From assembly GCA_030704615.1 (NCBI GenBank), contig CM060732.1, positions 3,906,001 through 3,970,000 on the forward strand: 64,000 nucleotides of DNA, in the 5' to 3' direction. The position numbers and the translations under genes are program-made. The DNA comes from Takakia lepidozioides. Its lineage: Eukaryota; Streptophyta; Takakiopsida; Takakiales; Takakiaceae. Shown in pieces: positions 33,285 through 46,700 of the stretch. Each line of letters begins with the position of its first letter. The first letter of the stretch is position 1. The notes under the pieces were generated by a model that saw nothing but the letters and a program-made list of their open reading frames with translations, did no database searches and was not told the DNA's origin.

Positions 33285-33535
33285 AGAGTGGCGAAGCAGT
33301 AAAACAGGGGAGTAATAGCACAAGGGAGCCGGGAGTAGTAACAGGGGAGCGGTAACAGGGGAGCGGCGGAGCAATAACACAGGGGAGCAAGGAGAACAGG
33401 GGAGCCGTAACACAGGGGAGCGGCGGACACAGGGAAGCAAGGAGAACAGGGGAGTGGCGGACACACAAGGGAGCGGTATGTATGTGGGAATAGGGGAGCA
33501 GCGATTGGGAACAGGGGAGCGGAGATCCGCTTGAG
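33285..33535 (+). repeat. ACAGGGGAGCGG minisatellite
   Basis: Fifteen or more GGGGAGC(A/G)-containing units in higher-order blocks, such as AACAGGGGAGCGG, ACACAGGGGAGC and AAGGAGAACAGGGGAGC. G and C are strongly split between strands. Confidence 0.85.
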
Positions 33536-33575
33536 GGACTTAGAAATTTTTTGGAGATGCAAAATCTAATGGTAC

Positions 33576-33690
33576 CTCAGTCAAATTCTTAAACATATGA
33601 TTTCCATCGCGCCACGGGCGAGGTTTCAACCCAACACCCCCCCAATAATGGTCAATGCATCCAGCCACCAAGCTACTCGCCGCTTTCTTA
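33576..33690 (-). mobile_element. SINE head (minus)
   Basis: On the minus strand, GTAGCTTGGTGGCTGG (A box, 33661-33676) and GGGTTGAAACCT (B box, 33621-33632). Confidence 0.6.
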
Positions 33691-34059
33691 CCATCCATCA
33701 GAATTTTTATGTTTTGTACTATAATACAAGCAATAATGGCACGGGCGCGGTAGCGCGGGGGTGGGATTTGACTACGGGCCCCGCCAAGGGCGTCCCCGCT
33801 CCGGTAAGCCCCGACGCCGTACCGGCAGGCTGGCATGCGCGCATTCAACTCGCATCCTATGTCTAGTGTGTTCCATTTATATGTCATTGTTGGGTTATTA
33901 TTATTATGCATAAAGTTGTCTCAATCTTTACATCTCCAGATAGGCTGGCCGCTGTCTTGAGTAGCTATGAGGCTTTATTTAAATACAAAGACGTGACATG
34001 ATAGCTACGGCAACACTTCGGCATTCTTCTTCCGGAAAACAATGAAATATACCAGATGT

Positions 34060-34160
34060 ATGTATGTAACACCATGGGGATGACCCACCCCTTTTTGTGC
34101 AAATTGAATGTAGTTCTCAGAATTCGTCGCTAGTAGTGCGGAGCAACGCGAAGCCCTAGT
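34060..34160 (+). mobile_element. Helitron-like 3' terminus, family 1, copy 3
   Basis: Same segment as at 11440 and 17745: CCATGGGGATGACCC, TTCTCAGAATTCGTCGC, then GAAGCCCTAG (CTAG at 34156-34159) followed by T. No captured DYW tail adjoins it, so the terminus is independent of the PPR cargo. Confidence 0.6.
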
Positions 34161-34186
34161 TACTGTTTAAACATTAGATTTGTTCC

Positions 34187-34275
34187 AAGAATCATGGAAT
34201 AGCCTAGTGGTATGGAGGTAGTCGTGGTGTGCAGGTGGTCTCGAGTTCAAATTTGCGCCATGAAATTAAGTGTTT
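34187..34275 (+). mobile_element. SINE head (plus)
   Basis: TAGCCTAGTGGTATGG (34200-34215) and GGTCTCGAGTTCAAAT (34237-34252) are A and B boxes; it lies 27 bp beyond the Helitron-like end. Confidence 0.55.
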
Positions 34276-34393
34276 TTGACGTTTTTGAAAAATTCAAGAT
34301 TCCACGATGGGTGTCGTGAGTGATCCTTACCACTATGCTACCTTCTTAATCGTGTTAACTCCCTGCTATAGACTTATATTTCAGGTATTGTTT

Positions 34394-34431
34394 ACCCCCC
34401 TATGTATGTATAATGTTGTACATAGGGGGGT
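34394..34431. repeat. 13-bp inverted repeat hairpin
   Basis: ACCCCCCTATGTA and its complement are separated by 12 bp, a perfect stem. Confidence 0.8.
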
Positions 34432-34459
34432 TATAAAAAATACCCCCTCCTGTGCACGC

Positions 34460-36745
34460 ACGTGGCTGATACAGGTTGGCTGGGATGCACCCCCCAGGCC
34501 CATTTGTTTTCCTCCCAAACTCAGAGGCTTCACTTCAACTCCCTCGTAGTGCTGGTTTCTATCTTCGCCAATGGCTATTCCTGAAGAAAATACAAAGGGA
34601 ATACAAGAAAAATACGTATAGGCCTAGGAGAATACGGGGGGAATACCATGGAATATTCTTAGAGAACTTAGGGAACTTGTTGGGAATTTAGGGAACCCAT
34701 TGGGAACGATTGTTTGGAGGACTATTTGGGGTTCTTGAAGGTCAAGGAGTGTTTACCGCACACTGAACACTGTTGGCACCCATACTTTGGGGAGACGTAC
34801 GAATTGTGTCGATGTTACCTTCCTATTGACGTGCTGTGGGTGAAGCACAGTGAGGGGGGATATTGGAGGCCGTGTTTCGGCCAAGAACAAAGGATATTAA
34901 GAATAAAACCGGAGGAAGGGGTGGTGTTGGATACGGACCCCTATGGAGGATGACAAAACTACGAACATGAGTGTCGGCTCGGTAGGAGCACAGAGCATGT
35001 ATCTGAGGGGAGTAGCGCCGTTGACCCACTAGCCTAGGTATGTACCAAAAGCACCTGAACGGAAGGAGGCTCTATTTCCTTGAGATTTAGCCTTACCAAG
35101 CTAGGGCTTGTGCTCCTTTGAGCTCCATGCTTGATCCCGTCAAGCATCCATGAACTCCATGTGATACAAAGACAAATCCCCTTGATCTCCTTCATCTCAA
35201 GCTACACCCAAGCTCACTTAGCAATGAATTTGCTACTCAACAAGCTCCATCACTCATTGGAACTCCAAAACAAGTTTTTACCTCTTTTGGCAAGCCACCA
35301 AGCCTTGTCTCCTTATCACTTGACAACTGTTCCAAATCAACACAAATTATCTCAATGTGTAAGAGCAACACTTGTCACTTACAATAATGACCCGAAGCAA
35401 TCTGCCTTGGGTCCCACTCTCACGCCATATGCCTCCTTTAGGATCTTGCACTAATCCATCGTCCATGTGCTCCCCTTGGTCATCTGAATGCATATTCCAT
35501 AACCCCTTGGCCTATGTGTTGCTCTCCTTCATTATAACATGAATCAATACCTATCCACTTCACACACAAATGGGTCTTAAGGCCTTCATCTTTTACTAGT
35601 TCAAGAGCTCCCCTTCTCAAACTTGAACTTACAAACCCGAGAGAGCATGCTCCACACATGTACCATTTTTTTGGTCAACAATCCACCACAAAGTTCACAC
35701 TACCAAGAGCATAAATAGCCAAGCATTGCCTCCCCCTCTTGCCACATTACATAGTTAAGGTTGAGCTATGCATACATTGAATGATGATCTCCTCTGAAGG
35801 ATTTCCCACAATATGTTCTCCAAGCCCTTCCAATGCCCTAAGCTTTGCTCCACACCACCATGATTGAAAGATTTCTTCACATACTCCCTTTAAAAACCTC
35901 TTGATTTCTTAGTGCTCTCCAAGTGCTTGCCCTTGTTATCTTCAAGTCCAAGCCTATGTAGCTCATTGGCTTCTCTTCCACAACATCCACATTTGAGCTT
36001 GCTTAATCATATATTGCTAGTGAAATGAGCACTAATAATCATTTAATCGCTCTCCACATGCCATGACATACACCATTGACTTCATAATGCATAGAAAAGA
36101 TTCTCAAACCCTAAAATCCATGCTTCCACACACACAAGACTTCTTCCTTGCAATCCTTGCAAAATCTTGTGATTCAAGAGCTTTCTTCCAGCTCTCCAAT
36201 TCCTTGGTGCATGCAATACCAAGCACATTTCCTTGCAACACCTTGCAAGTCTTGTGATGCAAGAGCTAAATTCTCCTAACTCTCAACATCTTTAGCGTAC
36301 AAGTGCAAAACTAATCCATACACTCCGCACTCACAAGCATAAGTGAGATCTTCTTGTAGTGATAAGAAATGAGAAACGAGTGAAGTGAAAGACAATGAAA
36401 ACACTCCAAGCATGAAAGCAATCACACTAAGAGCAAACCCTAGTCTTTCCGAGTGGAAATCTATTCTATCCCATAAACTAAGTCAAGCAAAGGGTACTAG
36501 AAGAATCCACCCTACAAAGCCCTCAACACACTCCCCCTCAATACCTAGAGCTATGGAAGTGAGAGAGGCTCATGGAGGCTTAACTACAAGAAGATGAGCC
36601 TCCTGAACCCTCACAAGGGGAAAATCTATTCCCATGTCTCAAGTGAGGCTTGATACCTCACTTGGCGAGACCAAATGAAGTCCCAAAATACAAATATAAA
36701 TATCCAAAATGTCCTAATTAACTAGAAGTAGGTAATTCTAGTTAA
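34460..36745. other. Non-coding, C- and T-rich sequence
   Basis: No supported gene. From 35100 to 36600 the plus strand is rich in CTCC, CAAG and CTTG words (CTTGCAA.CTTGTGAT.CAAGAGCT recurs at 36155 and 36235), like LTR or untranslated parts of a retroelement. A short frame at 34714-34953 shows no family motif. Confidence 0.4.
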
Positions 36746-36747
36746 CC

Positions 36748-37117
36748 ATGACAAGCTCAAGACATAGCTCAAGTTTTAGGCTTTGGTTCCTTCAGTTTCC
36801 ATCTTATGTTTATCTACTCTTCCTCTATTCATGTTGTTTCTTAGCAATTTCTTTGTTACTGAGCCCCTTCTCTGTTCCTTTCTCTGTACAGTTTCTTGGC
36901 AACCTCCCACTTGTCTCTGCCTACTCCGCAGACCACAAATTTCCCGTCTTCAGCATTCTCGCACTTTCCTTTCTTTTTTCTAGTCGTTGCGTCTCGGGGT
37001 GGTCTCCCATTGTAAGCCTCCATGGCCTCATGAATGGTTATTTTTTCAACTCCCTGCAATACACTTTTTAGGCCTCACTCCCTTTTTATATAAAAAAGGA
37101 AAAAAAAAAAAAAAAAA
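36748..37117 (+). mobile_element. 5'-truncated LINE 3' end with poly(A)
   Basis: A T-rich 3' untranslated-like sequence (CAATACACTTTTTAGGCC, then TTTTTATATAAAAAAGG) ends in 19 A at about 37099-37117. This is typical of plant L1 3' ends. No target-site duplication is clear. Confidence 0.5.
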
Positions 37118-37124
37118 CTAGGTT

Positions 37125-37456
37125 TAACCTAAAATCCTTTGCTACTTGATCCTCATAACGCAATGCATAGGAGGTCAAAAGATTGAACTTTGGAAGGAGG
37201 AAAGAGAGCAATTCAGTTGAAGCTAAGGTGCGAATGTTCACCAACACCCGAATAACAAAGAGTGAAAAACTCCTACTTTGAGCTGTTCAACAAGACTATG
37301 TGCATCACTGGGTGCCAGATCTGGTGGGCTTCATGAAACTGCTCTTGATTGATGTTCTAGTATATAAACCTTCTTGAATTGAAGTGCACAAGGGTCAACA
37401 AACCCCTGGATGGTGGGAAAGAAGTGAAGCAACGATCCTTTGGTTTAGGTTAAACA
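37125..37456. repeat. Possible MITE with short inverted ends
   Basis: GGTTTAACCTAAA near the start and TTTAGGTTAAAC at 37444-37455 are inverted, about 330 bp apart, next to ATCCTTTG on both sides in the same orientation. No transposase. Confidence 0.35.
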
Positions 37457-37761
37457 TCCTTGTGACACAGATTCGATGCCAGGAGAAGATACTACCGTTT
37501 CAGTTCAAAAGATCAGGACTGAAATAAGGATCTTGTTTGGGAAGACAACAGGGATCAATGAACCTTCAAGTCGATGTAGTCGTTCAACAATGCCAAAAAG
37601 CGGTGCAACATGCTAGAGTGCTTGTCACATTCCTGTACAATTGAGTTGATCCTTCTCTTACTAGGGTCTGCACATTCTTTCGGGAGTAAAAGAGGAAAAT
37701 TGAGTGATAGTTATACAAAGGAAATTTTGGATGATCATGAGTTAGTAGGCCCCTTGTCCAA

Positions 37762-40700
37762 CTAAATTCTTATGATATTGACCTTTGTCCTGGACTCCAG
37801 AGTCTGACTTCTTCCGTCCAATTGAGTGTCCTTAGATTTTGGTAATACAAAGATCTCTGTGAAGGTGCCTCCAGATATTCCCTTTGCCAGGTGGCCTGGA
37901 TTTATGCAGATGGAGCTCACCATGGTCGATGTGCCATTAATGTGTGACTGTGGCTTGTCAGCTAGGTCCTCGGGGCATTCTGTTTTGCTTCCCAATGGCA
38001 GCGACAGGACCTGCATATAATGTCACGTGGATGTGTTAGATCTCACTGTAACTTGGTCCTTTATCTTGGCAAGTAGTATATTAATACATCTCTCTATCTC
38101 TCTTTCTCAATCCCGTCCATTAAGTTCAAGTGGGCTGAAGGAGAGGCTAATGACTTCATAATACCATTGTGATTTCTCTTCTACCTGTCTGTTTACCCAC
38201 TTTCCCTCAGCCGTTTTCAAACCTGAAGTAGGCATGGGCACATGGTAGGAAAGAGCAAACCTTCACAAAGGGAGCCAGATTGGAGGGCAGCAGCAGCAAG
38301 TCCAGTGTACAAGGTATGTCCAATGAGCCTGGTGCCAGTGAAAGATCTAGCATCACACCCTGTGCTGCTGGAAATAGTGGATAGAAGCTGCAGCCATGCA
38401 GCCACGCTCAGTTCAGTACAGATGGATAGTTGTTCAGTGATCACACTAAATGTCTAGAGATAATTAGACCCATGGCAGAAAGGTCTCTCCTGCAAAACCA
38501 AATCGTAGACTGGCCTAAATGAAGTGTCCACAAGCTGTCATGAACCTCAAATATAGAACACAGAACATACAGAGGTCATGACAACAGTGAAGTTCCCGCT
38601 ATTCCGAAAGGGATAAGGAAACTGAGGGAGATCAGAAAGCCACAGTTTTAATGAAATGGTTAGGATTGAGATAAGATGGTGGGAATGGGAAGACACAGTA
38701 CCTACGTTGTGCAACGAGATGGGAAGCAAGCCTGGTCATTCGATCGCTGACAACCCCAGGGGGCACGCGTGATGCCTCTTCACTGCTTAAATGCCGTAGT
38801 ACATCCACAGTGCAGCACCCCACTGTTACCTGCACCCATCACACAAACACATACCTCTACAAGTAAAATTCATTTCTTTTTTAACACAAAGGTGAAGGCA
38901 AGCCCCCAGTACCATTTCATTTCATTTCAGTCCTTGTGGGAGCCTATATCGGCACTCACTGTCTCTGGTACCTTCAAAAATGGCACAAGGTCTGCAGACC
39001 ACTCTGCAAGCACCCTCAATAGATCCTCTCTCATTTCATTTCTGTCATTTCTTTCAAATGAACACAATTGGCTCTGGGAGGGTTAGTCTCTTGGTGGGCC
39101 TACCTCTCAAGGGTACGTAGTGGCCAATATTTGCAGGAAAGCATCAATGAGTAGATTCTCGTCCTTGTCTCAGTGACCTTTTTCTGAGTCTGGCCTTAGA
39201 GTTCTACGGTGCCAATTGACTGAAGCCTCTGTAAATGTATGTGCATGCAGCTGCTGTTTCTGAGAATCATATGGAAGTCAAAACTCTGCAGTTTCTTACA
39301 ACACTTAACCTGCTGTTGAAAGTACATATACATGCAGTTACCTCATTACACTTGAATATTCCTGGGTTTGCAAGCAACATAATCTGCAAGGTTAAAAAGG
39401 TAGGTTAGAATTCATGCCTTACTAGAGAGCAAGAAAAAGGTCCACCGCAGCAATAAGCCTCGACTTGTTGGAAAGATTGTACTCATAAGACGTTGTTTGC
39501 CGTAGCCTTGTGGCCATTGACCCCGTGCCCAGTTTGAGCGGGAACAAAAGGGACAGAACCTACCTCTGTCAGGGGCTGACGTTGGTAGTAAGACTTACCT
39601 CCATATAAAGAATTAATCCGGGTTTTCCAGATATCCTCTAGAAATCCCTTCACACAAGCATCAATCTGCTGTGTGTGATTTGCCCAAAAACTAGGCCTCA
39701 GGAGGGCCTGGGCTTTTGGCTCAGCCTCGAGACTTTCAAAGTTGGTAAACAGGGGTACAGGCACAATTCCCTTAATAGATTTGAAGAGAGCGTCTCTTTG
39801 GTGAGAGAACCCCGGACAGTGTATCAGAAAATGAATACTGTCTTCAGATTGCCCACAACGGCAATTGCACTCTCCCTTTCCTCTCTGCTTCTGTTTGCTG
39901 TTCAAAGATAGGCTTCCTGCCCTGAGTTTAAATTTCAGTCTAGTGCCGAGAGTGGGTAGACCCTTGAGGTCATCCAAGATGTCCTCCCCCATGTCACAGA
40001 CTGGAAACAAGTTCAGGGAAGTTTTCTGCCTAACTTCATTTTCATCAGACAATCTCATGGCAACAGACATGGCTGAGGACACTACAGCCTCTAAGTCAGA
40101 TTTATCCAGCAGGGTCAAGACTTGCAGATCCAGGTCCAGGTCCTTGAGGATCTCTTCTACTCTCTTCTGCCAGGACTTAGCCCTGTTTGACAGGGCGGTC
40201 CTGTTTCCAAGATATAGAGTCGATTAACTTGGGATATCTGGTGTTGGGCATATGTTGCAGCTGACCCCACCATCTAACCTTGAATTCATCTCGTCGGGAG
40301 CTTCAGGACGGAATGCCCAACTCACCCCGAACAGCCACATTGGCTGTTTTGGAGCATGCTGACATACACTCCTTAAGCACCCCCACTTGAATGGATTCTA
40401 GAGACTTAGCCTGGTTGGAGTTATCAACCCATATAGCAGATCCGTACTCCAAGGCAGGTCTAATAACGCGACAAAGCATGGTTTTCTTAACCTCAGAGTT
40501 GACCCCTCTGCAGTGGAAAAATTTAGTGAGCCCCAGAGCTTTGCCCTTGCCAGTTTGAACAACTTTCCGGATATGTGCATCCCAATTACAATTGGAGGAG
40601 AACTCAACGCCCAGGTAAGTGTAGGAAGGGAGGACCGGGATCTCTTGGCTACCCCACTGCCACTTAAGATCACTTCCTCCTCTCCTCTGTCGTTGAATGT

Positions 40701-43700
40701 TACCACTGCACATTTGCTGACATTAGCCTCTAGCCCCCAAAGATCAAAGTATCTCTTCGCGCAATCAATCAACTCTGGAGATTGGTTGGAGTCTCCCCTA
40801 TGCCTGCGAAGTCATCCGCAAACATAAGGGCTGGCATGGTGGTATCACCCACCCTTAACCCAAATCCCTCACTTTCCACATCCTCGAGGAGTTGATTGAT
40901 GAAAACATTGAAGAGCAGAGGGAGAGAGTACATCCTTGAGCTACACCTTGGTCTATGTCAAAGAAGTTGGACTTCTGTCCGTTAACAGTGACACAGCTTT
41001 TGGTGTGAGCATACAAGTTGTGGACAACTCTCCACATCTTTCCCTTGATCCCACAAGACCAGAGGCGGAACCATAGGCCATCTCTCCACACTGTGTCATA
41101 AGCCTTTTCCTGTTTCGCCGAAAGCCAGCTTGGCCTTCGTGGAAACAACCTCTAGACTCCAGATCAACCTCGAGACGAGTACTTATAACTCTGCAGAATG
41201 TCTTGCCAACAGCATTGAGGAGCGTGATGCCACGGTAGTTCCCCGGTTCTTCTCTGTCACCCTTCTTGTATAGATTGACAATGACCCCCTGTCGCCAGCG
41301 AAAGGGGATCATTTCAGTCTTCCAGATAAGGTTAAAGAGGAGAACTAGGGCCTCTATCATGGGATCGCCACCATGCTTGATAAGCTCGTTTACAATACCA
41401 TCAGGTCCACCAGCTTTATATCCATTTAAATGTTCAATTGCTTCCACAATCTCAGAAGAACTAATGGGAGCATTATAAGCCATTGAAATATACTCCAGTT
41501 CATCAGGGCTGTTTTGAATCATAGGAACAGTTTTTCCAACTGTGTCCCTCCATTCAGCAGAAAGACCCCTCACTGTTAGACCTAGAAGTTCTGCCAAGGA
41601 TACTATAGTGAGTTTCAAAGGTTTTGACAATGTCAACCGATGAAGTCACCACTGCACCTTTAGTAGTCTTCAGCGCTTGTACTTGCTGACCGTTTTTCGG
41701 CTTGTACAAACGTTGAAGGGCCAACCAGAATTTCTTGTCATTACCACCATGGTGGTTTGAGTTTATTTCACTGTATAACTTGTCCCAGTATAATTTCTTC
41801 TGAGACCTAACAAGCTGATTGATATCTTTACGGAGCTGGTAGTACCTCGCCCACAATTCTCTGTTGGTTTCCAAATTGCAGCATTCTTTATAGAGGGCTC
41901 TCCTCTCAGCTATCTTGAGTTTAATCTCATTAGTCCACCAATTAACTGCTCTACCGCAGACAATTAGTTTCCTCCCAATGATCTTGTCAGCCACGGAGGA
42001 AACGAAACTCTCCCAAGAGTCCACTGCTCTTTCGACTTCATTTCTTGCGTTAACAGAGCGTGACTGAAGTTCTTGGAGCGATTGGACAAAATGAGGGAGA
42101 GCCACTTGCAAGGCCTGGACGTACTCAGCCTTGACCTCCTCATTGTGGAATTTTTCTATGCGCCACTTCCGAATCGAACGTTTCACAGATCTCTTGGAAA
42201 GAGATCCTTGTTGGAAAGAGTGAGCTAATGTGGAGGAGTGAGTGCTAGACATTACAACAATCTGAGAGAGACTAAAGCTGCACAAGGGGCACATCGATGG
42301 ATATGAAATTCATCAGGATGATAAGATGCCCCAAAAGCGTACGGACATCAATGCCAAGGGAAGATGGAAATGAGGGAGCAATGTTCCTGGATGACTTTTG
42401 GATTCATGGATGGATTCACCTTCTGCCGTTGTGTAAGCCCTTACTAGATTATGCCCTAAGATCTTGAACCAAGTAAAACCCATAAATGACGATTTCAAGC
42501 CCCAAGCAAAGAGTTTCAAAGCTGTCAAAACATGCTAAGAGAAGTTTTTATATGAGGATGAGGGGCAGTTGAGCCAAACATAGGCTTACCTGCCGGTCTG
42601 GATCCTCAAATCCATCTGCATCGAAGGGGGGCTGCAGGCAAAGTTGTTAAGATGAGCTCTCTCACCAGAGAGACTGGAAGCTCAAAGGAACACAACCAGC
42701 AGAGAAACAATAAATCTTCTCCCATTCAACCAGCAATCTGAGTAGCTCTATTCCACAACTCATAAGTGCTTTGTTGCTACTTTTAAAAACAACCATGTTC
42801 TCATACATACATAAGGTCAGAGAGGTGAACAGTGAGCTGGTCTAGCTGTTGGAAGGATCTTTGTGTACATATTGCCAAAGAAGAGAAAGAAGGCAATGTA
42901 GGCTTGCTCATACCTGTGGAAAAACAAAATCATGATGTGCATCATGGGGGGAAGGAACCAGCACAACCCTGGCACCATCCCCCATCTCTTCGCAATACTC
43001 TTCTACCTGTACATAAAGTCCAATGGATGAATGCATGGACTTTTGCCACAAACACATGGTGCTCACAGCATGGTGCAAGAATTTAGGAAGAAATGTTGAG
43101 CATTTGTAGATTTCCATTATTACAAAAGAACCAGTTTGGGAGTCGGGAGTTAAAAACACAAAATGGTCAGCATGAGAAATTCCAAGATGGTCCATTCTTC
43201 ACTCCATGGCTTACTCCTCAAGAGCCAAGGGAGCCAGTATGAAGGCCTTTAAAGATAAAACGTATTGTGATTGCAAAATGTGTCACAACGAAACCACACT
43301 AAATTTGAATCAATCCAGAGGACCAAGATTGAGAGAAGTTTGTGGCACTTAGACTATGGTGGTGCTCACTCTTGCCCTGAGTTCCTCTTGAAAAATGTGC
43401 AAGAAGGACTTGTCGACACTGCCCTGCTTGATTTTTGGATGCTCTGAGTCCACAAAAGGGCCCATCTGTATAACACCAATCGAACTTCGATAAAACAAAT
43501 CCCTTTTTTCTTGCTTCTCTACAGCAACTTTTCGTAACCAAAACAATCTGTAATTGAGATGTGATATCCATCAACTAATTTGGGAATGGAACAGGAGCAA
43601 TACCAGCAAAAGGAGGTTTGGGCGTTTCTTTCTTGCATAAGCTAGAAGCTCCAACAATGGCTCATATGCCATATTATCATTGGTTGTAAACGGGCCTGCT

Positions 43701-46700
43701 GCTGTCACCTGTTTTGCAAAGATCAGGAGAGGCATGGTAAAGGATGTACGGTTCCTTGGGGATGTCCATGCCAGTTTGCAAATATTGCTGGAGAAAAGTA
43801 AAGATACAAGATTTTCATTGGTTGAGAATATTCTGCAGATTCTCATTTTCAACTACCTATTGTGCACCAGATTTCCAAAACATAGAAAAAGAATTACATG
43901 AAGATTTTGCTGGGTAGCTGCACCAAATTGGGCAGCCTTCTGTTCTATTACCATCCTAACTCCGAAAAGATTTTTTGTTCCAGAGCAGTAAGAAAGACTC
44001 CTGCACATACTATATAGGCAGGAAGAGAGAAGAGAGTGAGTTGATAGTGAAAGGAGAATAGAGATTCATGAGCACTGGTATACAGAATTAGAAAATTAGA
44101 CTCTGCTTGGTATCACCATAAGACCACGCCTGGGTGGACTACAATATAGAGAGACCAAGTACAGATGGAGACAGAGTAGGGTGCACAATTTTCAACAGAA
44201 GAAAAGTAACCATAAGCTAAGGTGCCGCAAAGGGTCACAAGAAACTACTCACAATATATATTGGATGCATTTCAGATTCCAGAGTGACTTTTAAGGGGGA
44301 GTCCATAGCTTGCCGCTTTGCTGGGGGTCCCTCTTCATCCAGAAAATTGGAGGACAAGGGGAGAGGGATCGAATCAAGAATGCGTGAAGCCACCAGGCAG
44401 TGTCCACTAGGGTTCTGTCCTTCCACCCCTAATATCTAGATCCACAAGGCAGCACATATTCTGGACCACATCAGTAGATAAAGTACAGACATGCAGTTTT
44501 GGTAAAGCATCTGTCCTGTAGATAAGCTCTGAAACCTGGTTGCAAACCAACCAACCAGCCAGCAAAGTTTTGCTTTCAGAAATTGCATACTAAAATTGAT
44601 CCATGGAGAATATCGTCTCATGGAGCAAAGATGAAAACATGGAAAGTCCCAGGGAATTGAGCTTAGAGCTACACTCAAATAGGATGTTATCAGTTCAAAC
44701 CATTTCCATGAAATCTTGGAGCATTAGTGCATAATTACCCCAGGTCAAAAGGTAGGATAACTCTCCTACACACCTCTGGCAAAGCAGAAATGCAACCCTT
44801 CAACAAGAGCTCTGAAGAAATCAACTAGGACATTCACCTGGCCAGGGAAAAGAGAGAACTGGGGCATATTGTGAAGATCCAGACGCACTTTCTGTCCACC
44901 CGAGTGTTCAACACTATACACACAGATCCCACCATGCATTCAGTTAGAACAGACAGACAGGCAGAAGCATGGGCTTGGAAAAAGGCCTCATTTTCACGAT
45001 GAAACTGTTGGCATCTTTCTCGAGTTTTCTTGGGCGGTCTTAGTAGATATGGTGTTAACTGATTAAGTGTCCCATTTACTGCAATCGCAGCACCACAAAT
45101 TTTACAACTTGTGGCAAAGACAGATGTTATAAAGTTTCTTTTGTTTCCTTTCTTTCCCATATATCGGGGCATCACGCTCCTTAATGCGGTTGGCAAGATA
45201 TTCTGCAGAGTTATAAGTACTCGTCTCGAGGTTGATCTGGAGTCCAGAGGTTGTTTCCATGAAGGCCAAGCTGGCTTTCGGCGAAACAGGGGCTGCGTGG
45301 ATCATATCTTCACACTCAGCCAGATTATCCAGGGAAGGAAAAAAGAAGGGAAACCTACTTTTGTCTTTTTCCTGGATGTCAAAAAGGCCTATGACACTGT
45401 GTGGAGAGACGGTCTATGGCTCCGACTCTGGTCTTCCGGGATCAAGGGAAAGATGTGGAGAGTGGTCCATAACTTGTATGCTCACACTAAAAGCTGTGTC
45501 ACTGTTAATGGACAGAAGTCTAATTTCCTTGACATAGACCAAGGTGTAGCTCAAGGATGTACCCTCTCCCCTCTGCTCTTGAATGTTTTCATCAATCAGC
45601 TACTGGAGGATGTGGAAAGTGAGGGATTTGGGTTAAGGGTGGGTGATGCCCAGCCCTTATGTTTGCGGATGACTTCGCAGGCATAGGGGAGACTCCTTCC
45701 AACCTCCAGGGGCTGATAGATTGCGCAAAGAGATACTTTGATCTTTGGGGGCTAGAGGCCAATGTCAGTAAATGCACAGTGGTGGCATTCAACGACCGGG
45801 GGGAAGGAGGAGGCGACCTCAAGTGGCAGTGGGGAAGCCAAGAGATCCCTGTTCTCCCCTCCTACACCTATCTTGGCGTTGAGTTTTCCTCCAACTGTAA
45901 TTGGGAAGCACATATTCAAAGAGTGGTTCAATCTGGCAAACGCAAAGCGCTGGGTCTCACTAAATTTTTCCACTGCAGAGGGATCAACTCTGAAGTAAGA
46001 AAAAACCATGCTTTGCCGCGTTATCAGGCCGGCCTTGGAGTATGCATCTGCTGTATAGGTTGATAACTCCAACCAGGCTAAGTCTCTTGAATCCATCCAA
46101 GTCGGGGTGCTCAAGGAGTGCATGTCAGCATGCTCCAAAACAGCTAATGTGGCTGTTCGGGGTGGGTTTGGCATTCCTCCCTTAAGCTCCCGACACGATG
46201 AATTCAAAATCAGATGGTGGGGTCAGCTGCAACGTATGGCTAATACCAGATATCCTAAGTTAATCGACTCTATATCTTGGAAGCAGGACCGCCCTGTCAA
46301 ACAGGCTAAATCCTGGCGGAAGAGGGTAGAAGAGATTTTCAAGGATCTGAATCTTAGTCCACTAGCCATGACCCTGCTGGATAAATCTGGCTTAGAAGCT
46401 GAAGTTTCCAAAGCCATGTCTATTGCCAGGAAATTGTCTGAAGAAAATGAAGTTAGGCAGAAAACTTCCCTGAACCTGTTTCCAGTCTGTGACAAAGGTG
46501 AGGCCATCATGGATGACCTCAAGGGTCTACCCACCCTCGGCACTAGACTGAAATTCAAACTCAGGGCGGGTAGCCTACCTTTGAACAACAAACAGTCGCA
46601 GAGAGGAAAGGGGGATTGTAAGTGCCCGTTGTGTGGGCAACCTGAAGACAATTCACTTCCTTCCTGATTCATTGTCCTGGGTACTCTCACCAACGGGACA

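Noticed and set aside
33170-33562. Pro/Ser/Leu-rich minus-strand protein
   Set aside because: Produced by reading the GGGGAGC minisatellite; no independent coding sign.
38930-39090. POLA2 exon (minus strand EMREDLLRVLAEWSADLVPFL)
   Set aside because: It looks coding, but the flanking exons already join in phase without it and it matches nothing in the family. It may be chance.
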